Notes under the pieces: model-generated | The model's input: only the letters and a program-made list of their open reading frames with translations | Told to the model about the DNA's origin: nothing | The model's database searches: none | Position numbers and translations under genes: made by a program | DNA from: Adiantum capillus-veneris | Taxonomy: Eukaryota; Streptophyta; Polypodiopsida; Polypodiales; Pteridaceae | Direction: 5' to 3' | Assembly: GCA_014529385.2 (NCBI GenBank) | Contig: CM043970.1 | Location: 62,669,496 to 62,733,495 of the forward strand | Length of the DNA stretch: 64,000 nucleotides | Shown here: piece by piece, positions 46,201 through 54,829 of the stretch | Layout of the letters: the number at the start of each line of letters is the position of its first letter | How positions within the stretch are numbered: the stretch's first letter is position 1

Positions 46201-47822
46201 ATGTAGATTCCGTCCTCGAAAGTTATCCAGTTGAAGCTCGTTCGTCGAGATGGGAGAGCAGTCGACATGGATGTGCGTAGTCTTCTTTAATCACTGCAAA
46301 ATCAAACAACATTGCCACAGTAATTGCATTCTCATATACAATTAAAAATCATATGCAATAGACAGACAAAGTGATTGGTAACAGAATTTTAGACAAATTT
46401 TCAGCAATAAACATTGAATTGCAATATAATCAAATGCATAAACAAATGTAAAGGTAAAAAATTAAACAAGTCCGGGGTCGCTAATTTAACGGTCAAAAGG
46501 CACTAGAGCTCGACTATTAATACCATGGGTAACTTCTCAATTTTCTCTGGTCAATTAAGTTGTTTAATCGCGAGAGCCAAGTATTTGATGTTCGAGGACT
46601 GACTAGAGGCTATACCTAGAAGACTTTGTAGTTAAGCTACGATAAAAGGAATTTCTCATGAAATCATCGCCTAACTGATTACCTTTTCTTTGACCCCCCA
46701 AAGTCTTTTCACATTGATTCAATTATGATGTGTGTGCTTATTTTGTATGCCTTGGGTTTTTTGCTTTTCAAGGAAAAGCGTCCACACTGGGAACCTCTAG
46801 GGCTGTAGTACCATAGGCGATACATGTGAGTGAAGTACCAATTTAAGCAGGGATTCTCTTCCAGCTTAAAATTTTACATTGTGGCACTTTGATTTTTTGT
46901 TTGTTCATTTTCAGCATTTTAATTTTGTAACTTTGGGGGGTCATATAACACTGTTACCCTCCCCAGGCTCATCACATTAGTAAACTCCCTTTATAATACT
47001 TAAGCTAAAGGTCAATAGGGTTAAGCCCACTAGAAAGCCCTAGTACATTTCATACAATGCTGCCTAAATCGGATTAAGAACCTAAGTAACCATTGCTTAT
47101 TAGGAAGGCATTCCCCATGGTATTAAGAGAAGATTTCTAATACCTAGCTTGGTCAAACTAGCTTAGTCGGACTGCTTGATTTTTAAACCTAGACAACTGA
47201 TTATGACAAAACATTACATTGAATTAAATGTTTGATACTAAGCCAATGCGCTGAATATTATGCTACCAATCACAATCAAAGCAGACAAACATGGATGCAA
47301 AAAGATAAGGGCAATGCTAATGGACATAAAACACCTGTTTGTGTTGATGGTCGCGCTTGATTTGAAGTGTGAACGAGAGAAAGGTTCCATGAAGGTCCAA
47401 ATCCTATCAACAGCAACACGCTCCTGTACACACTAGGAAACAAAAGGAATACCTCCAGGAGGCACATTAGTGGGAAAAGAGAACTTCGCTAATCTCTCAA
47501 CTCTAAAACAGAAACACTCCTATCGTACTAATCTTACCTACCCTCCATCACTCAAGTGATGAGGATCAAAGGTGTTTTATGGCATAGGTTTCTGTTTCAC
47601 TGTACCAGATGTGACATGTGTAGGTCTCAGTCAATGTTTTGACTTTTAATGTGCATACTCATTTGCTAATTGCTCTTGCTCTTCTTTTTTTTTTTTTTGT
47701 GAGTATAAAGCTTTATATGTACATTCCCTAAGATTGGGAGATATAGAGGTCAGGGAGAAAGGTTGAGAGGGAAGCAAGTGAATGATGGATGTCCACAAAC
47801 ACTCCCCCCTTCCTTGGGTAGA
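46201..47822. other. Non-coding 3' region of the gag-only element
   Basis: About 1.6 kb between the gag-protease ORF end and the polypurine tract, where pol would normally be. There is no RT, RNase H or integrase motif on either strand. A second AAGGAAGGGGGG-type purine run lies on the minus strand at 47804-47815, just past the ORF end, and a T11 run lies near 47689-47699. Confidence 0.75.
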
Positions 47823-48980
47823 TCATACCGTTTGAAATGAGCTTGTCACCCTTTGAAACCAATTGTTCCAGTTGGTAATAGGTGAGGATTTTTGCCAGTA
47901 GTTTTCTATTACCCTAGGTGCCTCGTCAAGTTGCAAGGGTGGTAAGGTACTCTTCCAGGATCGAACTTGAAGTGGTTCATCAGGTGATTCTTGAACACTG
48001 GGAGGTGTGGATTCTTTTGTAGCTTCATGGAGGTCCACTACTATAGATGGAGGCTGTGTAGAAGCTTTTACCTCTATGGATGTATTACATGAGGAGCTAG
48101 AAGCTTCATGGGACTCCCCCCTTCCTGAGCTAGGTGGAACAAATCGTTCTTTCTTTGGTACCCAAACTAGCTCGGGAGCGGGTATGTAGCATTCTGTGAT
48201 TTTTTTCTTTCCACGATCATTGATTCGTTTTGGAGCTACGGGGTTGGGCTCACTTGGGTCAGGTGATAGGTAAGAGAACAATCTACGTTTTGGCACCCAG
48301 ATTTGATCATTTCCTTGATAGTAGCCTTGGGCTTCCAATAGTCGTTTAGGGATCCATCGCAACATTTTCTTACTTTTCTTAGAGCGAGTGGTACGTTTCT
48401 TACAAGGCTTATGTTTTTTAGCACTAGCTATGGTCACTAAAGAAGCTTTAGGGACCCACTTGTATGTTTTCTTCGTTACATTAGGATGAGTCTTGTCGGA
48501 AGCGATATCCATTGCTTGTAGCATATTTAAGGGTACAGGCATTTCATCCCCCTCAGGTGTTACCCAGGTCGTCCCCCTATTTCCCCAAGTGTCTATGGTT
48601 GCTGCTAGGTGGACCCAATCCACATTGTCCGACTCGGTCATCCCAGGTAGGATATCCATATAAGGAGAATCTTGGCCAATGTCTGTATCCTTCTTACAAG
48701 TGTAACAATATTGTAGTGGGGCCGAGTGAACTGTGGTGTCAGAGCGACGATCAATAATGGTTTTACTCCCTAAGGGGTGTACCTTACCAGTCACCAAATC
48801 CACTCTAACGACAGAGTCTTGGAATTGCAAATAGACATGATTTTTAGACCAATCATGAACCATTTGTGCTTCCCTCATGAATGGTAGTCCTAAAATCATT
48901 TCATATGACATAAGGTGTTTAGAGAAATCCATTACAATGAACATATGTCGTACCTTGTGTCCTAGAACTTTGATCCTTGA
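47823..48980 (-). CDS. Protease C-terminal part and WVPK-repeat tail of the gag-only element
   Basis: Reads on from the gag ORF after a frameshift near 48.95-48.99 kb. The minus-strand text RIKVLGHKVRHMFIVMDF and ILGLPFMREAQMVHDWSKN match the C-terminal half of gypsy retropepsins (the usual I-L-G-x-P-W-L block). After that comes an unusual basic tail. The tetrapeptide W-V/I-P-K appears four times, at residues 163, 197, 216 and 261 of the 373-codon frame, as KWVPKASL, RWIPKRLL, IWVPKRRLF and VWVPKKERF, with Lys/Arg clusters between. A Ser/Pro-rich end stops at 47823. No RT follows. The tail's role is unknown; RNA or nucleosome binding is speculation. Confidence 0.7.
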   Translation of the reverse strand, partial: SRIKVLGHKVRHMFIVMDFSKHLMSYEMILGLPFMREAQMVHDWSKNHVYLQFQDSVVRVDLVTGKVHPLGSKTIIDRRSDTTVHSAPLQYCYTCKKDTDIGQDSPYMDILPGMTESDNVDWVHLAATIDTWGNRGTTWVTPEGDEMPVPLNMLQAMDIASDKTHPNVTKKTYKWVPKASLVTIASAKKHKPCKKRTTRSKKSKKMLRWIPKRLLEAQGYYQGNDQIWVPKRRLFSYLSPDPSEPNPVAPKRINDRGKKKITECYIPAPELVWVPKKERFVPPSSGRGESHEASSSSCNTSIEVKASTQPPSIVVDLHEATKESTPPSVQESPDEPLQVRSWKSTLPPLQLDEAPRVIENYWQKSSPITNWNNWFQRVTSSFQTV

Positions 48981-51957
48981 GCATTCCCATAGGTTTGGCT
49001 ATGGTACCATTTGCCATCTTTACCACAATGTTAGTAACACTGAGGCGGGGTTTTCCCATGGATTCCCAACAATCTTCTGTAACGATGCTAAATCTTGCAC
49101 CACCATCAAGAATTCCCTTTATAGTTAATCCCTTGGTAGTGATGGGTAGGGTCGCATTAGACTCGTCGCCTTCAAAATACTGCCCTAATTCGTGAATGGG
49201 TACCTCGATCACAGACTCGTGTCCATCTAAGTCAAGTGATTGCACATGATTTTCCTCATCGATCATAATCGAGTCAGGCCTATTTGGTTGCGCAAACTGC
49301 GGTAATCCCGTTCGTAGCTCTCCGTCAAGGAATGCTCGAAGTGCAAGGAATAACTCAGGATCTCCATACAGCTTTGCTATGATCGTGGTTCGGACCTCAG
49401 AAGACATGAAGTCCACTAGTTTGGCAACATTCATTGGCATTTTGCAGGGTGTAGATCCTTGACTAGGAACTGGTGAGGATGGAATCTCATATTCCTCAAT
49501 GGGATCAGGTATTCCTTCGTTAAACATCCTTTCCAACAAGAAGGGTGTATGCTCACTTTCTGATGTCCCGTCCTCACTCCCTTCTTGGATGATACTAGAT
49601 ATGGCTAACGGTCTATGGTTCATGTGGGGTGGATGAACTTGCGTGGGAAACACTGTGTCATGAATTTTGACATGCATGGGTTCTGGTTCTAGTTTCCTTT
49701 GAGTCTCCTCCACTAAACCTCTTAGATGTTTCACCTGCTCAATCTCGTCTACTGGGTTTGGGTACGTCCCAATCTTCTTTTTACGATTCTTCCCTTTTTG
49801 CCCCTGCGGTTTATCTTGGGGGTCTTGGATTGGATTTGGAAACACTTGTGGTGTTTTCAGAGGCTCTTTATGGTTTTCTCTTATTCGGTTTTCATTTGGT
49901 TCCATGTTACGGTTTTCTTTGTCGGTCTTTCCCATTGTGGTATTGGTTCTAGTCTCCATTGTCTCGATTGAATCTGAATCATCCTCGAGGTCATTTATAT
50001 ACACGGGGTCATCTCCTGTTCCTATGTTTGTTTTGGAACTTGGCTTTGAATTTCCTGTATTCTTCGAACTCTTCCTTCGTGTCTTCTTTTTCTTTGCTTG
50101 GATAACTGACGCGGTATCTCTCTCTTCGAGGATATGGCCTGGCCCTTGAAGCATGGACCGTGTAATCGCATAAGCAGGTGCGACGGGTGGTATTGGCGAC
50201 GTCACACTAGCAATTTCGACCAAATTTAGGGGTGTGATTTTAGGCGCATTTGGGTTATAGGGGCATTGGGCAATCAAGTGATCTATGCCACAACGATTAC
50301 ATGTGAGTATTGGCATTGCAGACGTGCTCCCTTGATTCATTTGCATCTGTGCAGCATTCTTTTGCAGCCTAATAGGGCACTCCGCTGCCCGATGTGGTCC
50401 ACCACACTCGTAGCATAGAAGAGGTGGCCTCCTAGCCTGGGTGTTGATATTTTGACCTCTGGATGCGAGAGCAGTAGCTTGATAAACCGGCTTGACTTGC
50501 CCCCAACAATCTTCCATGTAGTATATAGGACACTCTTCCAATGTATCAAGTCCGTAGGCAATACTAGTGTCTATTTCCTCCTCACAGCCATCTGCATAAG
50601 CATTTGATGGCTCGCAACCCACTTGGTTCATAGGGGCGACTCTTGGATGCGGGGGCTGCGGTCCTAGCACATGAGGTGGTAGCGGTGTAGCTTGTACAAC
50701 ATTTTGAGATCTAGGGACCATGTGTTGCGGTAGTTGCTCAACAGGTGGAGCAGGCATCAATACAGGAGCTCGAGGTGCATCCGTCCAGGCTAAAGGTGGT
50801 CTATTTGCCATCATACGTTTGATCATTAAACAATCCTTAGCTTGGTGACCATACCTACCACATGCGTTGCAAGTTCCATTAAATTTTACTCTAAACGTAG
50901 GGCACTCACTAGTGCTATGTGGACCCAAGCAAATGGAACACCATTGTTGCTCCCTTCTTGGATACATGTGACTATTTTGAGGGGGTCGATTATCCTTAAG
51001 AGACTCTTGGATTTCCTTGGTGAGGTCTGTCAAGAATGTCTCAAATACCTTTGGCTCATTGGCAATGGGCTTTGCAGTCATGGGTTCATACTCAATGGCT
51101 TGTGAGCTAGTGGATCTTGTGTCAGTAGACACCCTCATGCCTGCTATCATCAAGTTGTCCTCTAATTGGATTGCATTGGCAGTGACATCTTCCCAGGTTG
51201 TGATACCTCTAATCACTAGTCCATTATAGATTCCTTCATTCCTCAACCCTCGAATGAATCGATCAAGCAGTTGGTTATTGTTGAAGCGCTCATTTATAGG
51301 GCATCGAGAGTTTAAGTGCTTTAGACGACTAATGAAGTCCCTTACTGACTCTCCTTCCTTACGTTCGGCCTTCTGTAGCTGAGATGCTACACCCCAAAGC
51401 ACACCTTCTCGTATGTACTCCTTTAGAAACAACCTTCGAAGGGTAGGGTAGATTGTTTTCTCATCCACCCTTAGGGTTCTATACCAATCTCCAGCCTTCC
51501 CACTTAATGTCAAGCTTAAGGCATTGCACTTATGTAATTCGTTGCGTTCCCCTAAGGAATCACATACTTGTTCAAACACTTCAATGTGTTTTCTAGGATC
51601 TTTGTCCCCATTGAATTTTTGCGTGAGTTTGGCAATTTGTACTACCTTACTTCTAGGCTCTCTATCAGATGCATGACGCATATTTTCCGCGATAGATCGA
51701 CCTATGGTTTGAGCAAACACTGCCAAGTCACCTATGTGAGGAGGCAGGGCCGGTGGAGGTACTCTTGGAATCATATGTGGGAGAGGGACGGGTACCGGTC
51801 TTGGCATATGTGTGGATGATGCAGGATATGGAACATAACCGGGAATAGGTCCACTCGGATAAGGGCTAGGGAGTGGCACTCGAGGAGCATAAGCAAGTGG
51901 TACAATGGAGGTGTGGGGGCCATGTGTGCATAAGGGGCTAGAGGCACATACGGTCAA
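48919..51957 (-). CDS. gag: Gag with four zinc knuckles and protease start, gag-only element
   Basis: This 1012-codon frame carries a Pro-rich N-terminal region. The retrotransposon gag core follows (about residues 105-270, with KFNGDKDPRKHIEVFEQVC, LSLTLSGKAGDWYRTL and RDFISRLKHLNSRCPI). Four knuckles follow: CSICLGPHSTSEC (340-352), CNACGRYGHQAKDC (363-376), CYECGGPHRAAEC (515-527) and CNRCGIDHLIAQC (553-565). Only the second is the classical CX2CX4HX4C; the other three are CX2CX3HX4C. A long Pro/Glu/Lys region precedes a retropepsin motif ILDGGARFSIVTEDCW with Asp at residue 951 (DGG, not DTG/DSG). The upstream frame joins here by a one-base shift, so the first residues are not the true start. 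Confidence 0.85.
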   Translation of the reverse strand: MTVCASSPLCTHGPHTSIVPLAYAPRVPLPSPYPSGPIPGYVPYPASSTHMPRPVPVPLPHMIPRVPPPALPPHIGDLAVFAQTIGRSIAENMRHASDREPRSKVVQIAKLTQKFNGDKDPRKHIEVFEQVCDSLGERNELHKCNALSLTLSGKAGDWYRTLRVDEKTIYPTLRRLFLKEYIREGVLWGVASQLQKAERKEGESVRDFISRLKHLNSRCPINERFNNNQLLDRFIRGLRNEGIYNGLVIRGITTWEDVTANAIQLEDNLMIAGMRVSTDTRSTSSQAIEYEPMTAKPIANEPKVFETFLTDLTKEIQESLKDNRPPQNSHMYPRREQQWCSICLGPHSTSECPTFRVKFNGTCNACGRYGHQAKDCLMIKRMMANRPPLAWTDAPRAPVLMPAPPVEQLPQHMVPRSQNVVQATPLPPHVLGPQPPHPRVAPMNQVGCEPSNAYADGCEEEIDTSIAYGLDTLEECPIYYMEDCWGQVKPVYQATALASRGQNINTQARRPPLLCYECGGPHRAAECPIRLQKNAAQMQMNQGSTSAMPILTCNRCGIDHLIAQCPYNPNAPKITPLNLVEIASVTSPIPPVAPAYAITRSMLQGPGHILEERDTASVIQAKKKKTRRKSSKNTGNSKPSSKTNIGTGDDPVYINDLEDDSDSIETMETRTNTTMGKTDKENRNMEPNENRIRENHKEPLKTPQVFPNPIQDPQDKPQGQKGKNRKKKIGTYPNPVDEIEQVKHLRGLVEETQRKLEPEPMHVKIHDTVFPTQVHPPHMNHRPLAISSIIQEGSEDGTSESEHTPFLLERMFNEGIPDPIEEYEIPSSPVPSQGSTPCKMPMNVAKLVDFMSSEVRTTIIAKLYGDPELFLALRAFLDGELRTGLPQFAQPNRPDSIMIDEENHVQSLDLDGHESVIEVPIHELGQYFEGDESNATLPITTKGLTIKGILDGGARFSIVTEDCWESMGKPRLSVTNIVVKMANGTIAKPMGMLKDQSSRTQGTTYVHCNGFL

Positions 51958-52994
51958 GGCCCCATATTAGGTACTACGACACTAGGTAGTGGCACTGCGC
52001 TAACCGTAGATGTCATCGGTACATTCTCTGTCAGGCTTATCCCTGGAGTGAGCACTGTGTTTTCCTTAATAGAGGGTTGAGACAAGTTAGGGAAGCTAAA
52101 GTTGTCGCTCGGAGGCTCAGATTGCATAGAGACCCCGGGTGAAATGACGTAAGATGGGTCCATGGGGCTCATTAGAGGAGTCTCCATTTGTGATAGAGTA
52201 GGCTGTTGAGCCTTGCTCGTATCCAAAAATCTCATGGGGCCAGTTGAGAGTATATTTACCCCTCGGTTTTGCCTTTCTGATTGAATAATGCCATGGATAA
52301 CATTACAGATCATTTTCTGTTGATCTTCGATGCTCGTGGCACTAGAGGTGGATTGTACAATCTCTATCCATCCTACATGGTAGGCGTGGCCAGAGTGTAG
52401 ATCCGTCAACACCTCAGTGTGGAGGTCGTATGTCCAATGATCATTAATGAACAATCCTTCTAGAGTCGACGTGTTAACGGTTTCTTGTGAGGTAGAAGCA
52501 ATGTTGCTCCCCATGGTTTTACTTGTCACCAACGGTACTCTAGAGGGAACTTCTGAAGGAGGCAGCTCAATAGGGCCTCCTTGGTAAGAAGTTGGCAGGA
52601 TATCCACATGGACACTCTTTGGGGGTGTGGGGTCCACGTGCGATGTGAAAGGAGAGTCCACTTCTCCACCCCCTTCGTGTGCTTCATTTGCATCAGGTTC
52701 CGAGCGAGTAGCTCTACCTAATGTTTCCATGAAATGGCTAAACATACTAGTACTAAGCTGTGGAGCTTCAGGAGGTGCATGGCCTTCTCTCTCAGTGTTT
52801 TGGGTAGGGTATGCTTCCATGATTTCTGAGTCGGAGGAGGAATCACTAGCGGCTATTTTAGGGTCTTGGGTGGTGCTACCTTGTGTCCCCGCTGAGGGTC
52901 TAGAGCCTATCGTGGATGGGTAATGGGTGTCCGTATGAACAGAGGCACCCTCAATATGCTCGTGTTCTAGCACCCGCCCAGAGCGTAAGTGCAT
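51954..52994 (-). CDS. gag: N-terminal gag extension of the gag-only element
   Basis: The ATG at 52994 begins MHLRSGRVLE, the typical opening of plant gypsy gag (M-x-x-R-S-G-R). About 340 codons of Ser/Thr/Pro-rich, acidic, low-complexity sequence follow, ending PNMGP and a TGA at 51954. The next frame (-1) opens within about 15 bases, and Pro-rich text continues there, so one missing base in the GGGG run at about 51960-51963 would explain the break. A programmed -1 shift is possible, but no standard slippery heptamer is present. The start lies about 1 kb after the primer-binding site. Confidence 0.8.
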   Translation of the reverse strand: MHLRSGRVLEHEHIEGASVHTDTHYPSTIGSRPSAGTQGSTTQDPKIAASDSSSDSEIMEAYPTQNTEREGHAPPEAPQLSTSMFSHFMETLGRATRSEPDANEAHEGGGEVDSPFTSHVDPTPPKSVHVDILPTSYQGGPIELPPSEVPSRVPLVTSKTMGSNIASTSQETVNTSTLEGLFINDHWTYDLHTEVLTDLHSGHAYHVGWIEIVQSTSSATSIEDQQKMICNVIHGIIQSERQNRGVNILSTGPMRFLDTSKAQQPTLSQMETPLMSPMDPSYVISPGVSMQSEPPSDNFSFPNLSQPSIKENTVLTPGISLTENVPMTSTVSAVPLPSVVVPNMGP

Positions 52995-53986
52995 GTGCTT
53001 TTGATACCCTAAGGTGTCAAAAAGCTGCTCTAGGAGGCCTTGTGACTAGTTTTTTGTGTGTTTTTTGTTTGTTATTTTGCTAGATTTTTTAGAGCGTGTC
53101 GTGGAATGGGCCGTGTGATAGCTCGAAACGAGCGTATCGCTAGGAGGGACGCGCTGTGCTTTACAGCCCACCGTTTGGTTCTATTTTGCTCCAGAAAAGC
53201 CCGAAACAGTCTTTTCCTAGCTGGGGAACTAGGCTCCAAATAGCAAGTCTAAGGGTGCAAGTGGGAAGAGAAGGGAGGAGAGTGGAGGACTTGTCCTACA
53301 TGCTCTCATTCCCTCTTGAGGGGGTAGGGTATATATATAAGAGTGAGTCTAGTATATATCATAAGACTGAGGACTGAGGCCTGGGCTTGGGCTTGGGCTT
53401 GGGCTTGGGCTTGGGCTTGGGGAAACGATCCCGATCTAACTTTTATACAAACCAACCCGTCCGTTTTTATAACTCAGGTTTTTTATTTTCGAAAATCTAA
53501 CCTCCCCCTCACTAACGTTTTTTTTTTATTTTTTTTTTTGAAAAAGATTTTTTATTTTTCTTATTTTTTTTTTTTTTTGGATATTATTTGGTACGTGTTT
53601 TGGTGCGCGTTGACCTCACCTAACTATTTACTATCTCGCCTACCTACTGACCTGCTAATCAGTGGTTCACCTAATTACTAACCTACTTAATTAACTAACT
53701 GTGCGCCTAACTGTGCACAAACCAAGAAACACAGAAAATGCAGAAAATTGAAACTTGACAGAACTGTGCAGTGCAAACCAGAAAATGCAGAAAATGCAAA
53801 AATGCAAGAAATGCTAATTGTGTAAGCTGAAATCTGAACTTAATAGAACTAGCAAAACAGACCTTAACAGAACACAGAAAACATGAATGCAGACAACAAT
53901 AATCAAACTTAAGCCGAGCCTTTCCTGCATAAAAAATAGCTTCAATACAATTTACAGGTCGCCATTGGAGCTTCACGCGCAGCAGC
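52995..53986. other. Untranslated leader of the gag-only element
   Basis: About 1 kb between the primer-binding site and the gag start. It has a hexanucleotide array (53382-53421), T-rich runs (53519-53580) and short AG-rich words. No gene; frames here are by-products of the repeats. Confidence 0.75.
53382..53421 (+). repeat. (TGGGCT)n hexanucleotide array
   Basis: Six and a half units of TGGGCT in the element leader. It is not the plant telomere repeat (TTTAGGG). Confidence 0.95.
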
Positions 53987-54004
53987 TCCCCGGCAGCGGC
54001 GCCA
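53987..54004 (-). promoter_or_regulatory. Primer-binding site, tRNA-Asp type
   Basis: On the minus strand TGGCGCCGCTGCCGGGGA starts four bases after the 5' LTR. It matches the site complementary to plant tRNA-Asp (TGGCGCCGTTGCCGGGG) with one mismatch. This primer is usual for gypsy elements of the Athila/Tat kind. Confidence 0.88.
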
Positions 54005-54008
54005 AAAA

Positions 54009-54565
54009 TGTCAAGGCTAGGGACTTGCTACGCGCCGTGTGCGAGCCACAAAGGCTCCTAGCACACAGTCATACAACAGACAAGCTCACAAGGGAGAATG
54101 GTGTGTCACTCACCTTCCTGCGTAGTTGCGAATGAAGGATTCCCGCGCCGCGAAGAAGAGGGAGACGCCGCTACGCCGCGCTCAACCGCCTCGCCGTCGT
54201 CGTGCCTTCGTAATGCTCGATCGCACACACACTCTCCCTCTCTCTCTCTCTCTCTCACATACACACACACACGAGGAGGTGAAGAAGAAGAAGATGGAGA
54301 TGGAGATGGAGCAAGAGCACTCTTCTATTGCACAAATGAGAGAATGAGTAAAAATTAGGTTTAGTGGCTTTTATATAAGCTCACCCCATTCACACTTGGG
54401 TGCCCATTCTTAGCCAACTAACTCCTTGAATATTCCAGTTAGAGTGCGCCTGTCAACGGCGATCACCCTTACCCTGTTCCTATTGGTCCGACAAGCCCGA
54501 TACCTAACTCTAAATAATACAACGTTTATAGATCATAGGGTGTCCGTGTGCCGTGAGGGTTAACA
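54009..54565 (-). repeat. 5' LTR of the gag-only element (557 bp)
   Basis: It has the same length and ends as the left LTR. It should carry the promoter; on the minus strand TTATATAAAAGCC near 54371 (plus-strand GGCTTTTATATAA) is a likely TATA box. Confidence 0.93.
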
Positions 54566-54570
54566 ACCAC
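54566..54570 (+). repeat. Target-site duplication ACCAC, right
   Basis: Pairs with 45625-45629. Confidence 0.92.
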
Positions 54571-54735
54571 ATGAATCGAAAAGGATTCTAGGTTATTGAG
54601 ATAGACAAACATGTCATCAATTGTGCAAAGAAGTACTAATTAATTGAATAGACTTAGATGAGGAAGGAACAACTTGGGATTGCCATAGTGCAATAGCCAA
54701 GAAATTTTCCCAATTTCTTCTCAAAGGACAAAAAC
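54571..54735 (+). pseudogene. pol: Gypsy integrase C-terminal (chromodomain-like) remnant, copy B
   Basis: Continues the integrase from 45629: HESKRILGY, a stop, then text leading to WIDLDEE-like residues (here after another stop), TTWDCHSAIAKKFSQFLLK. The T-W-x pattern after acidic residues matches the end of the chromodomain-like tail of gypsy integrases. It ends at the T and G homopolymers. Confidence 0.65.
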
Positions 54736-54739
54736 TTTT

Positions 54740-54782
<43 letters not shown>
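54736..54782 (+). repeat. Poly(T)14-poly(G)33 at the polypurine-tract position
   Basis: Fourteen T are followed by 33 G. Copy A has only G13 here. Long G runs are slippage-prone and may be miscounted in assemblies. Confidence 0.9.
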
Positions 54783-54783
<1 letters not shown>

Positions 54784-54829
54784 GGGGTATGTCATGTAGG
54801 TTGTAACACCAGTAAGATGGCTGACCAAA

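Larger units (their letters stand above)
45630..54565 (-). mobile_element. Complete non-autonomous LTR element with gag and protease only (8.94 kb)
   Basis: Two 557-bp LTRs (45630-46186 and 54009-54565), a 5-bp duplication, a tRNA-Asp-type primer-binding site at the right and a polypurine tract at the left show a complete element transcribed on the minus strand. The coding part is gag plus an aspartic-protease-like domain and a basic tail. From 47822 to the polypurine tract no reverse transcriptase, RNase H or integrase can be seen in any frame. It resembles the class called TR-GAG, gypsy-like by primer site and gag. It must borrow enzymes from another element. About a dozen LTR differences imply a fairly recent insertion. 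Confidence 0.9.

Noticed and set aside
53382-53421. Possible telomere-like repeat
   Set aside because: The unit TGGGCT is not the plant telomere unit TTTAGGG, and it sits within a transposon leader.
53343-53681. Frame with a Trp-Ala repeat
   Set aside because: It is the translation of the TGGGCT array and T-rich leader, not a protein.
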